Below, piece after piece: positions 59,317 to 64,000 of a DNA stretch of 64,000 nucleotides. How positions within the stretch are numbered: position 1 is the stretch's first letter; each line of letters starts with the position of its first letter. Made by a program: the position numbers and the translations under genes. Source of the DNA: CAWDVK01 sp963805715 (GTDB taxonomy: Bacteria > Actinomycetota > Actinomycetes > Streptosporangiales > Streptosporangiaceae); NCBI GenBank assembly GCA_963805715.1, contig CAWDVK010000018.1, positions 225,429-289,428 on the forward strand, given 5' to 3'. Under the pieces are notes generated by a model. The model was not told the origin of the DNA, did not search any database, and saw nothing but the letters and a program-made list of their open reading frames with translations.

Positions 59317-60153
59317 ATGAGATCGGGCACTTTGCCGGGCATCTGGCTGCTCATGCGCGCGGAGCCGCTGAGATCGGCCATCCACGGCGCGTCCGCGCCG
59401 ACCGACATCTGGACGATCACGGCGGTCGTGGTGGCGGCCATGGGCTCGGTGTTCGTGGCCTGGCAGGCACTGGAAACGCACCGGGTCACGACGCTCAGCC
59501 AGCAGACGCTCAGCGCGTCTTACCTGCTGGCCATCGACAGCGCCCGGAACCGGCTGGACCAGGACGCGCCGCGGATTGACGTGTACGTCGAGCAGGTCAC
59601 GATGTTCGCTGCCGGGTCAGCCGACGGCCCCGGCGAGGAGATCAAGGCCGGCGCACGATGGGAGCTGCCTGCGGATGCCGCGCGCCTGCTCCGGGTGCAG
59701 GCCCTGGTGAGCGTGGCCAACCTGATGACCGACCGGACCGTGCATATCAGGGTCAGCGGCCTGCTGGATTCGGGCATGGTCCCCGACCGCGAGTTGCTGC
59801 TCGCCCCTTCGGCCGCGATGGCCTACGTCCTGGCGGCCACCTTCACGGTGCGCCAGTGGACCGCGCAATGGGCGGCTCATCGCGCCGCGACGGACCTGCC
59901 CTGCGTCGCCGACGGCCAGGTCATCTGCCGCGATGACCGGGACGAGGGCGTGGTCGACACATGGCCGCTGCGGCTGTCGGCCTGGCCGATCCAGCCGGTT
60001 CCCGGCTCGGCTGACCAGTGGCAGCTGACGGCCGAGACGCCCGGCAGCGACTGGTTCGAGATCGGCATCCGGCCGCTGCGGCAGCGCAGTTACTGGATCT
60101 CGCAGCGAGACGGGATCGCCCTGCCCGAGCCGTCCTACTACCGGCTGCGCTGA
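59317..60153 (+). CDS. Membrane-anchored protein of unknown function
   Basis: 278 residues if it starts at the ATG at 59317; the frame is open further upstream but overlaps the divergent ATPase promoter. One strong membrane helix at about 33-50 (TITAVVVAAMGSVFVAWQAL) is followed by a helical stretch. The remainder is a soluble beta-rich domain of about 200 residues with many Trp and Arg (QWTAQWAAHR, SDWFEIGIRPLRQRSYWIS). It looks like a signal-anchor protein with its large domain either in the cytoplasm or outside. No family is recognised. It is divergent from the ATPase pair and may belong with it. Convergent with ileS, 13 bases apart. Confidence 0.55.
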   Translation: MRSGTLPGIWLLMRAEPLRSAIHGASAPTDIWTITAVVVAAMGSVFVAWQALETHRVTTLSQQTLSASYLLAIDSARNRLDQDAPRIDVYVEQVTMFAAGSADGPGEEIKAGARWELPADAARLLRVQALVSVANLMTDRTVHIRVSGLLDSGMVPDRELLLAPSAAMAYVLAATFTVRQWTAQWAAHRAATDLPCVADGQVICRDDRDEGVVDTWPLRLSAWPIQPVPGSADQWQLTAETPGSDWFEIGIRPLRQRSYWISQRDGIALPEPSYYRLR

Positions 60154-60166
60154 CGCCGTCAGGCCG

Positions 60167-63100
60167 TCAGGCCGTCAGCCGGATCCGGACAGCCTCGCCG
60201 TCGCCCACCGGAGTCAGCTCGCCGGCCAGCGGGTCGTCGTCGAGCGCGGACGGCCCAGCCAGGTCCACCGCCGTGGCCAGCGTCTCGCGTGCGATCAGCT
60301 GCTGGTGCGCCCGCATCGCCTGCTGGGCGGCAGGCGGGCCGGCGATGATCAGGCTGATCCGGTCGGACACGCCGAGCTCAGCGGCGCGCCGGGCCTGCTG
60401 CACGGCGCGGATCACGTCCCTGGCCAGCCCCTCGGCCGCCAGTTCCGGCGTCACAGCGGTGTCGAGCAGGATGAACCCGCCGCCGGGCAGCATCGCCGTC
60501 GCCCCGGCGCCCTCGGCGACCACGGTCTCCAGGGTGAACTCGCCGGGCTGCAGCACGAAACCGCCGCAGATCACCTGGCCGGATGAGTCCACCGACCAGT
60601 CACCGGACTTGCTCGCCCTGATCACGGCCTGCACGTCGCGGCCCAGCCGCGGGCCGGCCGCGCGCGCATTGACGGTGAGCCGCTGCGAGACGTGCACCTG
60701 CTGCGCCGCGGCATCGGCGACATCCAGCAGGGTCACCTCGCGGACGTTCACCTCATCGGCGATCAGCGCGGTGAAGTCGGCCAGCGACTCGGCATCGGCG
60801 GCGACCACGGTCAGCTCCGGCAGCGGCAGCCGCACTCGCAGCCCGCTGGCCTTGCGCAGTGCCGCGGCTGCCGAGCACACCTCGCGGGTCCGGTCCATTG
60901 CCGACACCAGGCCGGGATCAGAGGGCAGCGCCGACACATCCGGCCAGTCGGTCAGGTGCACCGATCGCTCGCCGGTCAGGCCGCGCCAGATCTCCTCGGT
61001 GGTCAGCGGCAGCAGCGGGGCGGTCACCCGGCAGGTCACCTCGAGCGCGGTGTAGAGCGTGTTGAACGCCTGCTCTGTGACCGCGCTGTCGGCGCCGGAG
61101 GTGTCCCAGAACCGCTCGCGCGAGCGCCGGATGTACCAGTTGGTCAGCACGTCCAGGAAGGCGCGGGTCGAGTCGCAGGCGTTCGCGACCTCGTAGTGAT
61201 CCAGCTGCCACTGAGCCGTCTCCGCGAACTGGCGCAGCTTGGCCAGCAGGTACTGGTCGAGCAGGTCGGCGGACCCGGTGTCCGGCGACGCCTCGTACGC
61301 GGCCGCGTTCGCGTACAGCTGGAAGAAGTACCAGCTGTTCCACAGCGGGATCAGCACCTGCCGGACCCCGTCGCGGATGCCCTGCTCGGTGACGATGAGG
61401 TTGCCGCCGCGCAGGATGGGCGAGGACATCAGGAACCAGCGCATCGCGTCGGCGCCGTCCCGGTCGAACACCTCGCGCACGTCCGGGTAATTGCGCAGGG
61501 ACTTGGACATCTTCTGCCCGTCCGACCCGAGCACGATGCCGTGGCTCACGCAGGTCTCGAACGCGGGCCGGTCGAACAGGGCCGCCGCCATCACGTGCAT
61601 GGTGTAGAACCAGCCGCGGGTCTGGCCGATGTACTCGACGATGAAGTCGCCGGGGAAGTGGAACTCGAACCACTCGGCGTTCTCGAACGGGTAGTGCACC
61701 TGCGCGAACGACATCGAGCCGGACTCGAACCAGCAGTCGAGCACGTCCGTGACGCGGCGCATGGTCGACCGGCGAGACGGGTCGTCCGGGTTCCGCCGGG
61801 TGAGCTGGTCAATCGCCGGCCGGTGCAGGTCCGTCACCTCGGCCCCGAAATCCGCCTGCAGCTCAGCCAGCGAGCCGTAAACGTCGATCCGCGGGTACCC
61901 CGGGTCGTCGGACTTCCACACCGGGATGGGGCTGCCCCAGTACCGGTTGCGGCTGATCGACCAGTCCCTGGTGTTCTCCAGCCACTTGCCGAACTGGCCG
62001 TGCTTGACATGCTCGGGCACCCAGGTGATCTGCTCGTTGAGCTTGAGCATCCGGTCCCTGATAGCCGTGGTGGAGACGAACCACGACGAGACGGCCATGT
62101 AGATCAGCGGCTTGCGGCAGCGCCAGCAGTGCGGGTAGGAGTGGTCGCAGGTCTCGCGCCGCAGCAGCACGGTGCCCGGCGTCGTGGAGCCTGCGGCGCT
62201 GGCCTGTCCCGCCCGGCCCGCCCCTTCCGCCCCTTCCGCGTCGAGCCGGGTGCGGGCCCTCAGGTGATCCATGATCGCGTAGTTGGCGTCGAAGACGTGC
62301 ATGCCCGCGTAGTCGTCGACCGGGTGGATGAACTTGCCGTCCGGGCCGACCGGCACCACGGGAACGATTCCGTACTGGTCGGTGAGCAGCTTGTCGTCCT
62401 CGCCGAAGGCCGGCGAGATGTGCACCACGCCGGTGCCGTCGGTGGTGGTGACGTAGTCGGCGTGCAGCACCACGTGCGACTTCGGGTTGCCGATGAAATA
62501 GCTGAACGGCGGGGTGTAGCGGAGCCCGACCAGCTCCGATCCCTTGCAGCGGCGGACGATCCTGGACTCCGCGTCCTCGCCGAGCTCGCGGGCGTAGGCG
62601 GGCAGGCGCGCCTCAGCCAGCAGGTAGCGTTCGTTTCGTCCGGTAAAAGAGGACTCGACCACCACATAGTCAACGTCGTTGTGCACGGCCATCGCCTGAT
62701 TGGACGGCAGGGTCCAGGGCGTGGTCGTCCAGATCAGCGCGACCTCGCCGGTCTCCAGCCGGTACCCGACCGTGACGGCGGGGTCCTGGCGCAGCTGGTA
62801 CACGTCCTCATCCATCCGCAGCTCGTGCGCGGACAGCGGGGTCTCGTCGTTCCAGCAGTACGGAAGGCAGCGATAACCCTCGTAGGCCAGGCCCCTGTCG
62901 TAGAGCTGCTTGAACGCCCACATGACGCTTTCCATGTAGGTCAGGTCGAGCGTCTTGTAGTCGTGCTCGAAGTCGACCCAGCGCGCCTGGCGGGTGACGT
63001 AGTCGCGCCAGTCCTGGGTGTAGCGCAGCACCGAATCGCGGCACGCCTGGTTGAACGTGGCGATACCCAGCTCGTCGATCTCCTCCTTGGTCTTGATGCC

Positions 63101-63553
63101 GAGCTGGTTCATGGCCTCGAGCTCGGCGGGCAGCCCGTGGGTGTCCCAGCCGAACCGGCGCTCCACCCGCCGGCCGCGCATGGTCTGGTACCGCGGGATC
63201 AGGTCCTTGACATAGCCGGTCAGCAGGTGCCCGTAGTGCGGCAGGCCGTTCGCGAATGGCGGGCCGTCGTAGAAGACGAACTCGTTGGCGCCGTTCTCAC
63301 CCGCCGGGCGATTCTCTACCGATGCCCGGAAGGTGTCGTCGGCCGCCCAGTAGGCCAGCACCCGCTCCTCGATCTCGGGAAAGCGCGGGCTGGCCGGGAC
63401 GCCGGCACCGGCTCCGCCGTCCGATGACTCGGCCGCGACCGCCGGGATGGACGCAGCGGCCAGAGTGATCTCTGCGGCCGGCCCGGCCTCGTCGGTGCGC
63501 ATGGTCTCATCGGCGGGCTTCATGTCGCCGGTCGAGGCCTTGGGGTAGATCAT
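60167..63553 (-). CDS. ileS: Isoleucyl-tRNA synthetase
   Basis: 1128 residues from the ATG at 63553. HIGH motif is PHYGH in PFANGLPHYGHLLTGYVKD; KMSKS motif is DGQKMSKSLRN. The editing (CP1) domain is present (TTTPWTLPSNQAMAV). The C-terminal tail fits the IleRS2, eukaryote-like type common in actinobacteria. The N-terminal 60 residues before FPEIEERVLAYW are a variable extension; ATGs at residues 12 and 18 are alternative starts. A low-complexity insertion (DAEGAEGAGRAGQAS) lies near residue 480. It charges tRNA-Ile with Ile. A T-box leader is directly upstream. Confidence 0.97.
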   Translation of the reverse strand: MIYPKASTGDMKPADETMRTDEAGPAAEITLAAASIPAVAAESSDGGAGAGVPASPRFPEIEERVLAYWAADDTFRASVENRPAGENGANEFVFYDGPPFANGLPHYGHLLTGYVKDLIPRYQTMRGRRVERRFGWDTHGLPAELEAMNQLGIKTKEEIDELGIATFNQACRDSVLRYTQDWRDYVTRQARWVDFEHDYKTLDLTYMESVMWAFKQLYDRGLAYEGYRCLPYCWNDETPLSAHELRMDEDVYQLRQDPAVTVGYRLETGEVALIWTTTPWTLPSNQAMAVHNDVDYVVVESSFTGRNERYLLAEARLPAYARELGEDAESRIVRRCKGSELVGLRYTPPFSYFIGNPKSHVVLHADYVTTTDGTGVVHISPAFGEDDKLLTDQYGIVPVVPVGPDGKFIHPVDDYAGMHVFDANYAIMDHLRARTRLDAEGAEGAGRAGQASAAGSTTPGTVLLRRETCDHSYPHCWRCRKPLIYMAVSSWFVSTTAIRDRMLKLNEQITWVPEHVKHGQFGKWLENTRDWSISRNRYWGSPIPVWKSDDPGYPRIDVYGSLAELQADFGAEVTDLHRPAIDQLTRRNPDDPSRRSTMRRVTDVLDCWFESGSMSFAQVHYPFENAEWFEFHFPGDFIVEYIGQTRGWFYTMHVMAAALFDRPAFETCVSHGIVLGSDGQKMSKSLRNYPDVREVFDRDGADAMRWFLMSSPILRGGNLIVTEQGIRDGVRQVLIPLWNSWYFFQLYANAAAYEASPDTGSADLLDQYLLAKLRQFAETAQWQLDHYEVANACDSTRAFLDVLTNWYIRRSRERFWDTSGADSAVTEQAFNTLYTALEVTCRVTAPLLPLTTEEIWRGLTGERSVHLTDWPDVSALPSDPGLVSAMDRTREVCSAAAALRKASGLRVRLPLPELTVVAADAESLADFTALIADEVNVREVTLLDVADAAAQQVHVSQRLTVNARAAGPRLGRDVQAVIRASKSGDWSVDSSGQVICGGFVLQPGEFTLETVVAEGAGATAMLPGGGFILLDTAVTPELAAEGLARDVIRAVQQARRAAELGVSDRISLIIAGPPAAQQAMRAHQQLIARETLATAVDLAGPSALDDDPLAGELTPVGDGEAVRIRLTA

Positions 63554-63559
63554 CGGTGA

Positions 63560-63790
63560 TCCTCTTCGCGGTCGGTCCTCAGCTACGCACGAGGACGACA
63601 TCGCCGGGGCTCGGGCCCTGACGGCACCGCGGTACCACCTCGCTTGCCACGGCCCGCCTGATGCTGGATCAGGCGATCCGGGACCGCTCAATTCGGAGGC
63701 TGTGACGGGCCCGCCCGTCCGGTTCTACCGAGGTGCGCAAGCACCCGTTCTTCCGGAGGCTCACCGGTGATAGCCGGGTCAGCGCCATGA
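63560..63790 (-). promoter_or_regulatory. T-box riboswitch of ileS (translational type)
   Basis: On the minus strand the T-box core GGTGGTACCGCGG is at 63627-63639. The short stem I around 63755-63785 carries the loop GCTATCACCGG with the Ile specifier AUC at 63769-63771. The region ends a few bases before the ribosome binding site (GAGGATC). This is the actinobacterial layout in which uncharged tRNA-Ile frees the ribosome binding site rather than preventing termination. There is no U-rich terminator. Confidence 0.9.
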
Positions 63791-63857
63791 TGGCATCCAG
63801 TCTATCCGGCGCCGGGCCGGCTATCAGCGTTTGCGTCTCGGGCCGCGGACCCTGCCC

Positions 63858-64000
63858 TCAGACCGGGTAGGGCTCGGGAGTGCTGGTGTAGCTGCGGCCG
63901 TGCGGCGGCGTCCAGGTCAGGGTGCCGGGCTGGGGCTGCTCGAGCAGCCAGCCGGGCAGTTCCTTGGCCTGGTGATGCTGGCGGCAGAGCGATGACAGGT
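63858..64000 (-). CDS. HNH endonuclease (DUF222-type), C-terminal end only
   Basis: The window holds only the last 47 or so codons: CRQHHQAKELPGWLLEQPQPG, then TLTWTPPHGRSYTSTPEPYPV and a stop at 63858-63860. This is the end of the HNH nuclease domain of actinobacterial DUF222/HNH proteins, with the final metal-binding HH. The rest lies beyond the right edge. Confidence 0.75.
   Translation of the reverse strand, partial: LSSLCRQHHQAKELPGWLLEQPQPGTLTWTPPHGRSYTSTPEPYPV

Noticed and set aside
60692..63427. Plus-strand reading frame of 911 codons
   Set aside because: Antisense to ileS, whose HIGH and KMSKS motifs and T-box prove the minus strand; the composition is low-complexity.

Overview
This window comes from a high-GC actinobacterium. 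The evidence is the extreme G+C content, frequent GTG/TTG starts, a DUF574-type methyltransferase, a translational T-box on ileS, and a large set of mycobacterial-type dormancy genes. I cannot assign a genus. No rRNA, tRNA, CRISPR array or clear prophage/IS element was seen.

Left part (1-29.4 kb): a dormancy / hypoxia island. It starts with a DosS/DevS-like two-GAF histidine kinase cut by the window edge. It then holds six UspA-type proteins, two CBS-BON proteins, three PNPOx-fold flavin-binding-type proteins (one fused to an HTH), an Acg-type nitroreductase, an Rv1733c-like membrane protein, a 144-aa HspX-like Hsp20, a stand-alone cytochrome b, a zinc alcohol dehydrogenase, a SulP transporter and an MFS pump. 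Two anaerobic redox modules are embedded: a group 3b-type [NiFe] hydrogenase split between two loci, and a 2-oxoacid:ferredoxin oxidoreductase with an NAD(P)/FAD/ferredoxin partner. About twenty intergenic copies of a GGGACYTTCGGCCCT / GGGACCNNGGTCCC palindrome lie upstream of these genes and resemble the DosR/DevR box. Together they suggest one regulon that keeps redox balance (H2, pyruvate/ferredoxin, NAD(P)H) and protects the cell in low oxygen.

Middle part (29.4-46.8 kb): accessory and partly decaying. It holds cspA, an RsbW-like ATPase, a DUF574 methyltransferase, hemolysin III, a MarR-PDZ fusion divergent from an F420:NADP-type reductase with a clear operator between them, a frameshifted aldo/keto reductase, a FAD oxidase, a secreted S53 peptidase beside a secreted protein that looks like a subtilase without its catalytic domain, and a run of broken genes (two PAP2 phosphatases, an acyl-CoA synthetase remnant, an HxlR remnant). 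HAD and DUF3500 genes follow.

Right part (46.8-64 kb): an odd RelE-like/coiled-coil/HTH fusion, a radical SAM/SPASM gene, then a sulfur module. The sulfur module has cysE-cysK on the minus strand and, divergently, a Family 2A encapsulin shell with a cysteine desulfurase cargo that carries a long disordered N-terminus. The shared promoter region has a duplicated element and two dormancy boxes, which ties encapsulated sulfur storage to the dormancy regulon. After this come an ECF sigma factor, a VOC protein, a pair of related AAA/STAND-like ATPases divergent from a small membrane protein, T-box-controlled ileS, and the end of an HNH endonuclease.
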